Source of the DNA: Atriophallophorus winterbourni
Taxonomy: Eukaryota > Platyhelminthes > Trematoda > Plagiorchiida > Microphallidae
Reading direction: 5' to 3'
Assembly (NCBI GenBank): GCA_013407085.1
Contig: JACCGJ010003421.1
Span: 1 to 64,000, forward strand
DNA length: 64,000 nt
Shown: positions 1 through 12,400 of the stretch, one piece after another
Layout of the letters: the number at the start of each line of letters is the position of its first letter
Numbering within the stretch: the stretch's first letter is position 1
Notes under the pieces: generated by a model
Told to the model about the DNA's origin: nothing
Seen by the model: only the letters and a program-made list of their open reading frames with translations
The model's database searches: none
Translations under genes and position numbers: made by a program

Positions 1-345
<345 letters not shown>

Positions 346-479
346 AACAATCTTTTTTTTAAATTCCATTCAATACAATCCATTACAGACAACTACAAAC
401 TATGCAGATGTAATTTCATTCATTTTATTTTTGTTTTTTACGGTCTGCTTAGAGCAAGTTTCATTCCGAAAAACAAATT

Positions 480-960
480 CAAGTTTTCTCGTCCATTTTG
501 TCCACTACGGAACATTTCCATGTTGACCTCAACGTATCAAGTTGACGGTCAGTTTAGATCAGGTTACATTCAGAATAACAACTTTCTGTCGGCCAGTGTG
601 TTTGCTTCGCACCCCTCCCATGTTGACCTCAAGGTTTGGCAACACGTTTAGCCTTACCGTCCACCGGGTTTTCAAACCGAGCCGGAACATTCCCATGTTG
701 ACCTCAAAGTTTGGCAACACGTTTAGCCTTACCGTCCACCGGGTTTTCAAACCGAGCCGGAACATTCCCATGTTGACCTCAAGGGTTGGCAACACGTTTA
801 GCCTTACCGTCCACCGGGTTTTCAAACCGAGCCGGAACATTCCCATTGTTGACTCAATGTTTGCAACACTTTAAGTAGTTAGCCTTACCGTCCACCGGGT
901 TTTTAAACCGAGCCGGAACATTCCCGTGTTGACCTCAATGTTTTGCAACAAGCTTAGCCT
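480..960. repeat. 75-bp tandem minisatellite
   Basis: Units begin at about 619, 694, 769, 844 and 924, each starting near CATGTTGACCTCAA and ending in GCCGGAACATTCC. The first three are almost identical with an exact 75-bp period; the last two carry indels. Diverged half-units precede them (about 480-600). Because 75 is a multiple of three, frames stay open on both strands, which produces apparent small repetitive proteins that I do not regard as genes. Confidence 0.93.
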
Positions 961-2450
961 CTCGGCTGGTAGTATACTGTAGTCTGTACTTTTATTTAAG
1001 GTCATCTAAGATCAAACGTAGGAGCAACAACAAATCAACGCATATGAATCTTGTAGGGAAAGTAAACTATTTTCTTGAAAGTGGATAACGTTGTACGACC
1101 ACTGAGACGCATATGGCGTATTTTCGGAATGTGTTATATTATAACTCTAGATAAATCATTTTAAATGAACGAATCTTATCGTGAAATTGAATCCGGATAA
1201 ATGTTGATTGTACTGGATACACTGTAAAGCTTGTTTCCGTCTGTTTGGTGTCAGCAGGTGGAGACGGTAAGATGACATTCAGCGAGCCTTATTTCAGTTG
1301 ATAAGTGGTACGCTAAACCATCGTTTGGCTTGTACAGCTGTCTATTAAACAAAGAATTGGTTCCTATGTACACAAATTGCTACACCGTTGATGATTCGTT
1401 GTACACTCAAACTTGTACGATCCTTCAAGGTCATATCGGAATTGAGTGACTTCCTTGCTAATTCTGAAGTGCTTGTATTGCCCACGTTTCGGAACAAGGA
1501 GCTTACGTCACAGCTGACCATCATCTCATCCTCCTCGATTGTTGGGGTACTTAATCGACCAACAAAATCTTAAAGATAAAACTAGGATGTTTATATTGGG
1601 CAAACGTCTAGCATTGCTCTCTTTCCCACAAAGCATGGTAACCGAATTTCAACTATGTACCCACCTTTAAAGCTTATTTATCCTGTCACATAACAAAATC
1701 CTATTGAATAACAGTTATAAAAAGACTGTTGGATAAAAGGAAAAATATATTTAGAGATTTAATTAACAAAATTTATCAGTTTTCTCAGTTTTGTTTTACT
1801 TGCAAATTGATATTCCGATGTAGCCAGTGACCCGAAATGTGAATACCTGTAAAACAGATCTTTCGTGAGTGTTACGAAATAACACTAAAGAAAATACTCA
1901 CGTTATCACTGAGTGGTTTCACTGTTGCATGGATAGTTGCGATTGATAATTTTCACCGTTATCGGTTCTCCTCTCGATTGGTTCGTAGCGGATTGCGATG
2001 GCGTATGGCGGAAAGAATAAGATAAAAAGTTTAATTAAGTGGCTACCAGTTTCAGAGTCCCCGCGTTCAAGCGAGCGTGTTGGTGATGTTAACTGGTGAA
2101 CACTATATCCCGACACTATGACCCAACCTTTTCACTCCGAATGAAATGCATTAACTTAAGGCCACAATTTCTTCTAAAAACGTTGTTTCAACTTCAAACA
2201 AAAATATAAACACTCATGTGTTTTGACTGCGTGATCAATGCTAAGTTGATTAGGTTTGCGGGTTTGCATCAGCGGTTTGAATAGATTGGATCACATTTCC
2301 GTGGTTATAATGCCAGCCCATTGACTGGTACAAAACCAAACACGTCATCATGATAACGAAAAAATATTTAGAACTTACACGTGGATAGTTCTCACGGTTT
2401 ATTGATCCTGCAAAGCAGATAAATAGTTAAAAAAAAGTGGGTCAGTGATA
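961..2450. other. Intergenic, no gene seen
   Basis: AT-rich sequence without convincing coding exons. The part around 1230-1400 (CAGGTGGAGACGGTAAGATG and following) resembles the interspersed repeat seen at 33.06-33.45 kb and 58.3-58.6 kb. The remaining short open frames lack recognisable domains. Confidence 0.5.
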
Positions 2451-2521
2451 AGCGAATGATAGCACTCACCATATATCGCCATGGAACCAATATCAGCAAC
2501 ACGCGGGATCGAATGAAGCAA

Positions 2522-4830
2522 TTAATCAAACATTTGCATACAATTAAAGCACCACTTTTCAGTTTCGAAAGGTGGAGTAATTATACAATAAGTATGGTAC
2601 CATTCGTTGCAGTAGGGGCATTGCTCCCAATCGATTGTTTTTCCACCGAATTCAGGTGGTTCATCGGAACCACACTGACCACATACTTGATCGTGGCGTA
2701 AAAACTCATCCAGATCTACTGGAGGTAGTCGAGAGGTGGATGGGATTGGGTTGTGAGAAGAAGCTGCCCGTCCTCGATCGTTGATCCGGCCATCGTGAAC
2801 GTCTAATATCCTGGCATCGTTTCCATCAATACCGGCAATCGTTGCTTCTTCGTCGTCACTGGCTATGGGAGACGAACTCTGACGGTTACTAGGTTCACTG
2901 GGTTCTACATTCAATATTGTTTCCAACGGTAGATTGTCGTACCGTACCGACGCCAATGACATATCGCCGATGTCACGTTCCCAAGGAAACGGGAGCGAGG
3001 GACGCGAACTGGCTGTACTCAAATAGGTATCAATACTACGAAGGAAATGATTAAAGTATGGTGGCTCAAAATGGCGCTGAACCCTATCAATCAAATCGTG
3101 GCCGTAAGATCTACCCGATGAAAACACTCTACTAGTTTGCCTAGGACCGTCCGCAGAAGAAAAGTCCACTGAGATTGCATCATTAGTACTGCGTAACCAG
3201 CGCTGGGAAACCGGGATTAAAGCTACATCAGCATGTTTGAATATCGCAGCAGAAAGCACGTGCCTGCATGGCAACGCTTGATCTACGAAAAACCGACATG
3301 TGCATTTCCAATTTAGGCAGCACACACCCCAAGAACGCGTGTCCCTTACAATTACCCCATTATCAGTGGAACTGACTATAGTAACTGTTGAAGCAGTTAC
3401 GTTGGCGGCGATGAGGTCTACGGCGTATGGCATAAGCAGATCACACAGGGAATCTAATTCCGAGTGGTTGGGGACGCGAACCTGCCTACGTCTCGCCCTA
3501 GCAACTTCGTGTTGGCGTTGCCAAATAAGATACGAGACACTGAGTTGGGATATCCGAAGGGCCTCCCAAATTGCCATCCTACCACTAAGGTGGTTCATCT
3601 TTAAACATCGGTGCATGGCCTCAACCATGTTCGTGTCCCCAATACCGTAAGTGGCTACCTTGGGACGACGGGCATTTGCCCACTTACGCGAGTTGCAACA
3701 GTGTTGCCCTTTGAAGTATTGGAAGAATACAGGGTCTGCACACTGCATATGGATTAAGGCATACGCGTACTCCCACAAACTACGGGTTTTCATCGCAACA
3801 AATACCCATTTCAGTGCCTGCGTTCGGGGGTTACGGCGAGTAACATTCCGGAGCATGTGCACCCGACAAAGCAGATGCGAAGCGTGTGGAAATACGTCCT
3901 CTACAGCATTCGCAATCGCAAGTGCTCCGTCGGACATGATGGCTTTCACAGCATCACACCCACCGACGAATTCGACAAAGGTAAGCAGGAACGTGCGGAT
4001 ATCTTCAGCTGATTCCCTCCACAAGAAGCCTATTGCTACAGGAAGACTTTTACGGCATCCATCTACTACTAATAATTGATATAAAAAATATTTCTCGCGA
4101 TTGGTACGGAATGTACCATCGATGAGAATAAAATCAGGAAAACGGTTAAACAAACTAAGCATTTGTTGGGTTGTGTAGATGAAATGCGTCATCTTGTTGG
4201 TCTCATCCAGCAGCACGCGTGCCTTTCCATGGACGTTCAGATCCGCTTCCATTCGTCGAATATAGGCTGTGAAAAATGGATAATAATTATCGTCCACTTA
4301 CCTGGATTGTTACGGCCAGCCAGAACTCGCCGGCGCATGTTCACCACATCACATCCGGTAAGATCTTTCTTAAATTGCGTCTTCACGTAGTACCGTATGT
4401 TGAACGAGGAGTCCCCGCATCCCAGCAGCGGTCGAATCACCTCCAATTCCGATGGCGTTAGACGTCGGTTGCGAAAGAAAAGCGACCCAGCTTCCCCGGT
4501 TTGTAATTCATGGTTATGAACCATGTTACTGTTGGTGACGCGAAAACCGGAGCCCATACGCCCCAAGTTGAAATAGGCCTCGCATTGTGTTGCAAACGAA
4601 TCTCTACGGCGAAGGCCAAGATTTGGTTTCTGGTGGTATCCTTTTCGTTGACATATATATTTAATAAATGTCAACTCGCCCGATCGGTTCCTCTTTGATG
4701 TGCGGATGGCATAGTGGGTACCAGAAACTCGAGCGAAATCGGTCAGCAGGTGGTTCAATTCCACGAGACTTCCAATCGCGCGGTTGCCAATGGTTCCCTG
4801 AAAAAGCTGAGTAATATCGTTAGAGCTCAT
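2522..4830 (-). CDS. MULE-type transposase with FAR1-like, SWIM and PHD-like fingers
   Basis: A two-exon gene: exon 1 at 4830-4302 and exon 2 at 4266-2522, joined across a 35-nt intron (GTAAGT...CACAG) that keeps frame and gives 757 aa. Residues about 60-107 form a FAR1/WRKY-GCM1-like finger (C60, C83, H105, H107). Residues about 220-400 resemble the MULE DDE core: D226 in IDGTF, D289 in MSDGA, the C310/H313 pair of the C-x2-H insert, and a candidate E392. A SWIM finger follows (CTC...CRH, about 498-512). The last about 55 residues hold a Cys-rich PHD-like finger. Family knowledge: such proteins are Mutator-like transposases or genes domesticated from them, acting on DNA in the nucleus. The ORF has no stops, unlike most mobile elements nearby, so it is either a recent insertion or under selection. 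I found no terminal inverted repeats by eye. The start at 4830 is the first Met of the open frame. Confidence 0.82.
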
Positions 4831-5470
4831 AATTGAAAGAGACGGCGGACGCGCGTATTTGAAAACGGTACATGATTCAAAAATATTTCATAATCTTACA
4901 ATCTTTTTGGGTCAATATTCATCTTAAAATATTTTGTGATGTACACTAAAACGACGATCGTGAATCGAATTGATCTAAAACTAGAATTTTATGACTGTAA
5001 GAAAGCAAATCAGACCCTAAAATAAGCGCGAATAATGCGTAGTAAATATTTATTAAGTGCGAACTGGTGACTAGATTTAATGATCGATTCAATAAAGTGC
5101 TAAAGAAATGAATGTTTAGTTCAGTTCAGTTGCATAGGACAGTAAGTGGCCAACTAGCCAATCAAGCGTCCAGAATGTCTTTCGGTGAAAAGCTGCAGAG
5201 AAGCAACCACCACTGCCAAAGCGTTTTTTTCTTATTGTGATTTGAATATCCTCGATGATCGCGACTTCAAGAGATTATCCGGGTTGCATGAATGATGCTG
5301 GAAAAATAAAAATAAATTTCTCTTCACCAGTACGGTGAGAGGTCAGCTAAGGAAGAGTTGTGTATTTTAAAAAAAATAACTAGCATTTACTTTATATATC
5401 AGACAACGCTAAAAATGGTGAACTACCTAATGTTGCATAGCAATTAAGGGGAGTATTCAGAAAAAAGCTT
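4831..5470. other. Intergenic, no gene seen
   Basis: AT-rich sequence upstream of the transposase start and before the CR1-like fragment. No domains, RNA genes or clear repeats were recognised. A Mutator terminal inverted repeat would be expected near here if the transposase is still mobile; I could not identify one. Confidence 0.4.
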
Positions 5471-5477
5471 ACCCCAA

Positions 5478-6330
5478 ATGCGGTCCAAACCTCAGGGGTC
5501 CGTTCTTGGCCCGCGTTTTTTTGATATTTATCAACGACGTTGGTTGGTACGTCGAATCACCATTTTCCTTTTCGCGGACGATATCAAGATTTGGCGGGTC
5601 ATCAACTCACCCAGCGATACAAGGAAACTTCGATTCGACCTGGATTCATTACACGCATGGTCTACGATCAATCGCTTACCATTCAACACTGACAAATGCC
5701 ACGCATTACGCATTCGTCTTCCTGGCGACCCTGGCTATAATCTGGGTGGCAAGATGCTCGCTGTCACGATGCAAGAAAAAGATTTTGGGGTTATTATACA
5801 AAATGACTTGGGCTGCTCTGCTCAGTGTAGTAGAGCTTCAACCGTGGCAAATAGAAACGTTGGGCTTTTAAAACGTGCGTTCGGAACAATCGATCCACGT
5901 CTCTTCCCGTTTCTTCTTCAGGCGTACATCAGGCCACACTTGGAGTATGCTGTCTCCGTCTGGAACTCATGGTTGAAACGTGACCAGCACGCCCTAGAAC
6001 AGCCGCAGAGACGTTGTACGAAGCTTGTCAAGGGGCGTAGCTCCGTCAGCTACGAGGAACGTCTTACGACTCTACAATTATTCTCTACAAACTATCGTCG
6101 TATCCGAGGCGATCTGATCCTTGCGTATCGGATATTGACGGAAGAAACTCACCCATGTAGGGGTATGCTTAAAATAGCCCCATACTCAGCAAATCGTGGT
6201 CATCACTTGAAGTTAGCACATCTGCACAGTAGATTGGACTGCCGCAGATACTCCTTTGCCGTCCGGATTCCTCGTGCTTGGAACGCACTACCCCTTTCGG
6301 TTATTTCTGCCCCATCCCTAATTATTTAAA
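5478..6330 (+). pseudogene. CR1-like LINE reverse transcriptase, C-terminal fragment
   Basis: An open frame of about 283 codons with hallmarks of the second half of a CR1/Jockey-type reverse transcriptase: PQGSVLGP at the start, then FADDIKIW (the catalytic YADD box as FADD), then LEYAVSVWN, RRCTKLV and YEERL blocks, ending in the RRYSFAVRIPRAWNALP block typical of the ORF2 C terminus. The 5' part (endonuclease and N-terminal RT) is missing, so this is a 5'-truncated copy. It ends near an A-rich stretch at 6326-6336. Confidence 0.85.
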
Positions 6331-6393
6331 AAAAACGCCTTGACCTCCATTTTGATCAGACGATACACAATTTTTAATTATGCTTTTTTACGC

Positions 6394-6510
6394 TTATATT
6401 CTTTGTGATACTGCACCATATCTTTCCCTCTTTCCACAGCGTTTCCCGTCCCAGCATGGGGTGGCACTTTTTCATTTTTAAATGATTGTATATATATATA
6501 TATATATCTG
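6394..6510 (+). mobile_element. LINE family E 3' UTR fragment with (TA)n tail
   Basis: GGGTGGCACTTTTTCATTT followed by TTAAATGATTGTA and a (TA)n run. The same block ends the family E copies at 13.7 and 29.6 kb (there on the minus strand). This is therefore a very short 5'-truncated insertion. It breaks into the C-terminal end of the CsRn1-like element. Confidence 0.7.
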
Positions 6511-8187
6511 CGGCCGGTACGTGTTTGGCGAGATGAAGGAGTAGACAGGATGGGTGAGGGTCGATTGGATGTAACGTCACTGGTCGTCATAGGCTGTGTG
6601 GGTGGGGTCGAAGTGGTAGCTTCTTGTGATGACTTTCGTTCAACGTAAGCGGGTTTGAAGCGATCGATGCTAGCTTTGTCTTTATTACCGTTGCGTAGCT
6701 GAAAGTGTTGCTTTGGTCTTGAGCGGTAAGGTGCTGGTTCAGCTTCGCCGGTAGTGCGATTGTCAAGTACCCTTTTGCCAGTCTGTCTCAGTGTGGAGCC
6801 AAATTCGCGTTTTTCTGCTTTCAGCTTTTTAGGCGGTAGCCTGCGAGCTTTAGCAACATTTCGAGGCCCTTTAGTGACGATGTGATGATGAACATCGTGG
6901 GTGGGTTGCTCCGTGCATTGTGCTGGGCGTGTTAGGGTCGGGAAATCGCTGTAAGTGGCATTGTTCTGGACGAAAATTCGAAGACCAGGTGAGGTGATTG
7001 AACATAGTTTACCGGACACGTTTAGTGACGTGGTATTGTCGTGTAGCCGTCGGTGCTGGAGATCGACTACGAGACCGTATTTCGTCAGAAAGTCGATACC
7101 GATGATAGGCTTCTGAACATCGGCTATCAAGAAGACGAAAGGGAATTCACGTCTAAGTCCGAGATCGAGTTTCAAAATTTCTCACCATAAGTCAAAATTT
7201 TCGATTCGTTAGCCGCCTGCAGTGTGATGCCTGATGGACGGAGGTCGCGTTTTTCGTAACTGCGCGGTATAACGCTTACCTCGGCACCGGTGTCTACGAG
7301 AAAATTGAGCTTAGAAGATGCGTCGTAGACGTATAAGTGGCGACTAGTGGGTTTGCCAGGAACGGTCGTCGCCATAACTGACTTGCTACGTGGTTTTTCA
7401 ACACGGTGGCTGTCAGCGTTAGGATGTTTACACCCGGGGCGACAATTGCGCGCGGCGTTTCCGAAACGACGGTGATAATAACAGAACCAGTTGGTATCGC
7501 GAGGGCGAGAGTGGCTTCTATTTCCAGATGGACTCCGGGGTCTAGCTCTAGACGTTTTGAGTCGTTTCATGTTGGAAATGATAAGCTGTAAGGATGCAAG
7601 CTCCTTAGTTAGCATGGCCACGGTGGCTTCAAGCTTTGAGAGGTTACCACCTTCTGAAACTTGATTGACGCTGGTTCTGTCGATGCGTTCGTGAATTTTA
7701 TCTGCTAGTTCGGCCAATGTGTCGAGGCAGACTTATCGACCGACACGGCAAGGATGGCGGTGGTGCTGTGTGGCAGGCAGTTCAGCCAAAGTTGCTGTAG
7801 GACGGAATCGTCTAACTTTGTGTTGCCCACCAGGGAACGCATGTGGCGTAACAGCTGTGAAGGGGTTCTGTCGCCTAGTTCTACACCAGCCAGCAGTTGC
7901 TTTAGCCTGGCTTCGTCAGAGGCCATAGTACGCTTGAGCACAGCAGCCTTCAGTGTGTCGTAAGGCGAAATAGAGGGCATGGGGTCAAGAACATCTAATA
8001 CTTCTTTCGCGATGTACGACGGTAATTGTGATTGAACGAAAGAAAACATGACCTCTTGTTTCGTGATCCGTCTAAAACGAAACATACCCTCTATTTGGAT
8101 GAACCACACGTGCAGGTTTGCCGGGTCAAATGCTGGCGTATTACAGCTGATAACGTTCATTTGCGATTCGGTGGGTTCAGACGACAT
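6511..8187 (-). pseudogene. CsRn1-like Gypsy element, Gag-PR fused to integrase tail, internally deleted
   Basis: Reads leftward from ATG 8187. The Gag begins with the typical FDPANLHVWFIQIEGMF block, then has a zinc box C-x2-H-x9-C-x3-C (starting CYYH, near 7470). This CHCC arrangement is associated with the CsRn1 group of trematode Gypsy elements. An aspartic protease motif (LVDTGAEVSV) lies near 7300. A frameshift separates the first Gag frame from the rest (about 7725) and another lies near 7175. Downstream, the frame passes from the pre-RT block (HHIVTKGPRN, RRLPPKKL) directly into an integrase C-terminal tail (SIDRFKPAYVE, SSRQTRTGRR). Nearly all RT, RNase H and integrase core sequence is therefore deleted, and the copy is non-autonomous. 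Confidence 0.8.
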
Positions 8188-8385
8188 TATAGCAAAATTG
8201 AAAAAATAACGGGAGTTCTGAGCGAAAAATGGAATACGGGCTCACCAAATATGTAGTGCTCGGGCTCACCAAATATGTAGTCGTCGGGCTTTGTACCCCC
8301 CTTCTCGCTTTGTACATCTCATTGTTTATGTTGAACGGCACTATATCTGTATCAGATTGTGCAAATATAATAATAATAATAATAA
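8188..8385 (-). repeat. Probable 5' LTR edge with duplicated tRNA-Trp-like primer-binding site
   Basis: Just upstream (element sense) of the CsRn1-like ATG, the sequence TTTGGTGAGCCCG occurs twice, about 20 bp apart. This is close to the TGGTGACCCCG primer-binding site expected for tRNA-Trp priming. The LTR itself should lie between here and the (ATA)n run at 8370-8385. No matching 3' LTR was found, because the other end is disrupted by the family E insertion. Confidence 0.45.
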
Positions 8386-8387
8386 AT

Positions 8388-8760
8388 TGGATTGCCACCG
8401 TTACTTTTTCTCATTTCGAATTTGTCATCTATGGGATACTCTTCCCACCGAAATCGTAGGTGCATCATCTGTTTCTGTTCGCATATACACTCACTTGCAT
8501 TTATTCAACTTCTCGTGATAATTATTTTTTCCTTTCTTTATGTGTCTCACTGAGGCTTCACCGAAGGACGTGGTGAGTCCTAATGCGTTAGCGCGATTAC
8601 TTCCTATCCCATAGCCACTGAGGTCTGGTGCTAATGTAGTCCATGCATGATTCGGGCTGGCTATAAGGCCTTCTAGCCGATCATATCCAACCTACTGTAC
8701 AAAATATCCTGCGGTTATCTTCAAGCCTGCATGCTTTTTATACCTTTTATACTATTGTTC
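8388..8760 (+). pseudogene. CR1-like LINE 3' end (ORF C terminus plus 3' UTR)
   Basis: The reading frame FSFRICHLWDTLPTEIV followed by HLHLFNFS and a stop matches the C-terminal block seen in the CR1-like fragments at 5.5 and 30.7 kb. It is followed by a GC-richer 3' UTR (CACTGAGGCTTCACC onwards). Everything upstream in the LINE is absent. Confidence 0.65.
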
Positions 8761-8825
8761 TATTGTTCAGTTCAGTTCAGTTAAAAAATGCGCGAATTGG
8801 AAATGTACATATGTATTAAAGAGAA

Positions 8826-9036
8826 TGCCTGATTTAGACAAAGCGCCCTACAGTCAAAGACTGCACGTGGGCTATGATACTGTCAGATTGCCCAGGCCTA
8901 GACAGATATGGGAAAGGAAAATAGCAATGGCAATGAGTCTCCAGCGTGTACTCGCATGCAGCTCACTACCGGCGGTGACTCAATTTAGCACGGTGTTAGC
9001 TGCACAACACAGAAGTACTGCACCATTGTAAATCAG
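8826..9036 (-). mobile_element. SINE-like repeat copy
   Basis: A minus-strand copy of the most abundant short repeat in the window. Diagnostic blocks in element sense: TTAGCACGG-complement head, GTAGTGAGCTGCATGC, CTGTCTAGGCCTGGGCAACC, and TGACTGTGCGGCACTTTGCC close to the tail. Somewhat diverged. Confidence 0.75.
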
Positions 9037-9402
9037 CGGATGCGAAATACCGAAAGTCGAGCATGCCATGAGAATGGCATTTTCCGACTGGTGACTAGAT
9101 AGTAAAACCTCTGAAGACACTGTAAAATTTAGGGAATTCAGAACAAAGAAATCGATGTTGATGTAAAAATAAACGGGTTCACTAAATATATGGCGGAAAA
9201 ATACTCAAAAACAAACAAACAAAGTATTTACTAAAAATAGCGGTAGCACGTAGATTTCAATATTTGAAAATCCCTTACAATATTTTGCCTTTGTCCTAGG
9301 AATATTCCCAGAGAAAATAAATTCCAAAGAATTCTGAAATTAATCTCGAGCTTGTTAGTTGCTGCAAACAAGAAACCGAATGCAATCAACCGAATCACCA
9401 GT

Positions 9403-12400
9403 TCTCTGGTGATTCTGTAGCTGCCATTTCAGGACAGGCGGGTGTTGGTATAGTGCTGAATTCACGTGCCGAATCCTGTCTAATCGATTGGATTCCTCGC
9501 AATAGCAGAATGTGCGCAGTTAGACTCGCCACTAATATTAGACCAAACTCAAAATCTTCTAATCAGAGATGCTTGTTTATTGTAGCAACTTACGCTCCGA
9601 CTAACACCAATTCCGACGACGAGAAGAACGCCTTCTACGACGATCTTTATGCTCTTTTGCGACGTGCAAAAAGCTCCGATATTGTTGTCTTAGCAGGAGA
9701 TATGAATGCCAGACTAGGTCGCTTAGATACATCTGAATCACAATTAGGTGGCATGTTTGGTCTTGAAAGCCAACGCACAGATAATGGTGAACGGTTTATA
9801 CAATTCTGTGCACAATCTCGATTATTCATTAGCAGCACCTCCTTTCGACATAAAAGATGTCAATGTGCCACATGGCGCTCGCCGGATGGAAGCCAACCTT
9901 CGGCCCAAATCGACCATATCGCCATAAGTGCTCGCTGGAGAGGTTGCATTGAGGACTGCCGCTCTTTTTGGAATACCTGCGTAGATTCAGATCATGCTCT
10001 TGTGCGATGTAGGTTCTCGTTAAAGTTCTCCGGTGCGAAGCCCTCGAATGGGAAACGCATTGCTGTCGAAAAATTCTTTCAGCCTGCAGTTCAAGACATT
10101 TATAGGACCACCTTGAGTAACTCACTCCCAGTTGCCCAGTATGCAACTACCGATGAAAGGTGGAACAAAATAGCAGGGATTATGCGAGCCGCCGCAATAA
10201 CAGCCTGTGAGACTGCACAACCAACCCAAAAGTCCCACTGGATTTCACAGCGCTCTATAGAAATTCTTCACCAGCGACGCGAAATACCTCATGGTCCTGG
10301 ACACAATACAGAGCGTAGACGCGTAAGGAATGAACTTAAACGGAGCTTAAGACTAGACAGAGAAAGGTGGTGGCTAAATAAGGTCGAAGAAATGGAAATA
10401 GCAAATAATGCGGGTAACGTGCGAAAACTCTTCCAACTTATTCGATCGACTGGGCCTACGAAACAAGGAGTGAGTGAGACTATAGCGGAATTAGACGGTA
10501 CTCTTATCACTAATAAGAATCGCCGCCTGTCACGCTGGGCCGAACATTTTGAAGAACAATTCAGCTGGTCGCCTGCAACAGAATCATTCCCTCACTTGAG
10601 GCAGTGTGATCCTTGGCCTGTTAGCGTAGATCCCCCTAATGATTTAGAAATTAAAGCATGTATCGAATCCATGAAACGATTCAAAGCTGCTGGCCCCGAT
10701 GACATACCGCCTGTTTTGTTCAAAGAAGGTGGCCAAGTACTAATCAGCACATTAGGAGATCTCCTCCGTGAAGTGTGGATGTCAGAATCCGTCCCTCCGA
10801 GTTGGGGCGAATCAGTTATCATACCTATATTTAAAAAAGGTGTGCGAAGCTCATGCTCTAATCACCGTGGGATAAGTCTCACTCCCATCATTACGAGATT
10901 ATTAGCGTCCATATGTCTTCGAAGATTAACATCGCATAGGGAATCACAGATCCGTGAGCAGCAAGCTGGCTTCCGGCCTGGCAGAGGCTGTGTCGACCAC
11001 ATTTTTACTCTTCGACGGATATTAGAACTGCGGCACACCTATCGACAGCCGACAATAGCCATCTTTTTAGACTTCAAAGGAGCATTTGATTCAGTCGATC
11101 GAAATGTCCTGTTTAAGACCTTGCTGTGCAAAGGCGTTCCGCATAAGTATGTCAACATACTACGCGCACTTTATGCTCATACATCCGGATGCGTTAGGGT
11201 TTACAATGAACTCTCACCCAAATTCCACACCACAAGTGGCGTCCGACAAGGATGCCCGATTTCTCCGTTTTTGTTCAATTTTGTAATTGATGCAATTATG
11301 GAATTATGCAACGAAGGTGCCCCAGCTTTCGGAGTTCACATAATGCCAGGCGTCAAGCTTCTCGACTTGGATTATGCTGATGACATAGTTCTGCTCTTCG
11401 ACTCATACACAGATGCACAGGCGATACTGAACAAGCTATCTAGTATTGTGCCCGCATTTGGAATGCGTTTTGCGCCCTCTAAGTGCAGTGTTCTTCTGCA
11501 GGACATCGACTTATCGAACAAGGCTTTATTACTTGACAATCAGGCGCTTGAAATTGTGGATCGTTTTACGTATCTCGGTAGTTGTATCAATAATTCTGCA
11601 TCGTTAGATAACGAGGTCTCGGCACGCATTTCTAAAGCGACCGTAGCATTCCGCAACCTAGGTCACCTCTGGCGTCAGAAAGGACTGTCTCTGCTACTCA
11701 AGGGTAGAGTCTATAAAGCGACAGTTCGGGCTGTGTTACTGTATGGGTGCGAAACCTGGACCTTACGTAAAGAACACATTCAGCGTCTCCAAGTATTTGA
11801 CAACCGGTGTCTCCGCAGCATTCTAGGAGTTAGCTGTTACAATCGTATGCGCACCGATGCTCTCCGAAATAAGTTGTTTGGTAGTAATGTCGATATAGAG
11901 AAGCAGATCAACCTGCATAGGTTACGCTGGTTGGGTCACGTTTTACGGATGCCGGACCACCGACTTCCGAAACAGATTCTTTTTGCGACGCCACATCCTG
12001 ATTGGCGTAAATCTCGGGGTGGCCAAACCGTCACATGGCATAGGCAGCTAAAAATTCTTACTAGTTACCTTTCCAAAGTAGGCGCAGCGCGTCTTCCAGG
12101 CTGGTGTCCCCGCGATCATATATCGCAATGGTTAGTTACGCTTCAGGATATGTCCCGAAACCGTGTTCAATGGCGGTCTTGCACTAAGCATCTTCTTGGA
12201 GTGTTTGCATAACCTTGTATGTTGTCAAGCGGAGTGACGAGAAAAGCTTGTTATGATGCATGACAGTGAAAGCCGCAAGGAAGCTGCCGTGCTGATGTTG
12301 CTCTACTCGTTCACGAAACTTGTTTGAATGCATGTTCCATTCGAGGTGTAGGCACCTCTTCCCAGTTTGTTTGTGCTTACTCTTCTATAGAAGCCGTAGC

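Noticed and set aside
542..874. Overlapping repetitive open frames on both strands
   Set aside because: They arise from the 75-bp minisatellite period being a multiple of three; no start context, domain or second line of support.
1919..2116. 65-codon minus-strand frame as a gene
   Set aside because: No domain, repeat or splice support.
3300..4390. Several plus-strand frames of 60-142 codons
   Set aside because: Antisense shadows of the MULE-type transposase exons.
9647..10822. Minus-strand frames inside LINE A (repeated at 53.3-54.4 kb)
   Set aside because: They occur identically in both LINE A copies and are shadows of the endonuclease-RT frame.
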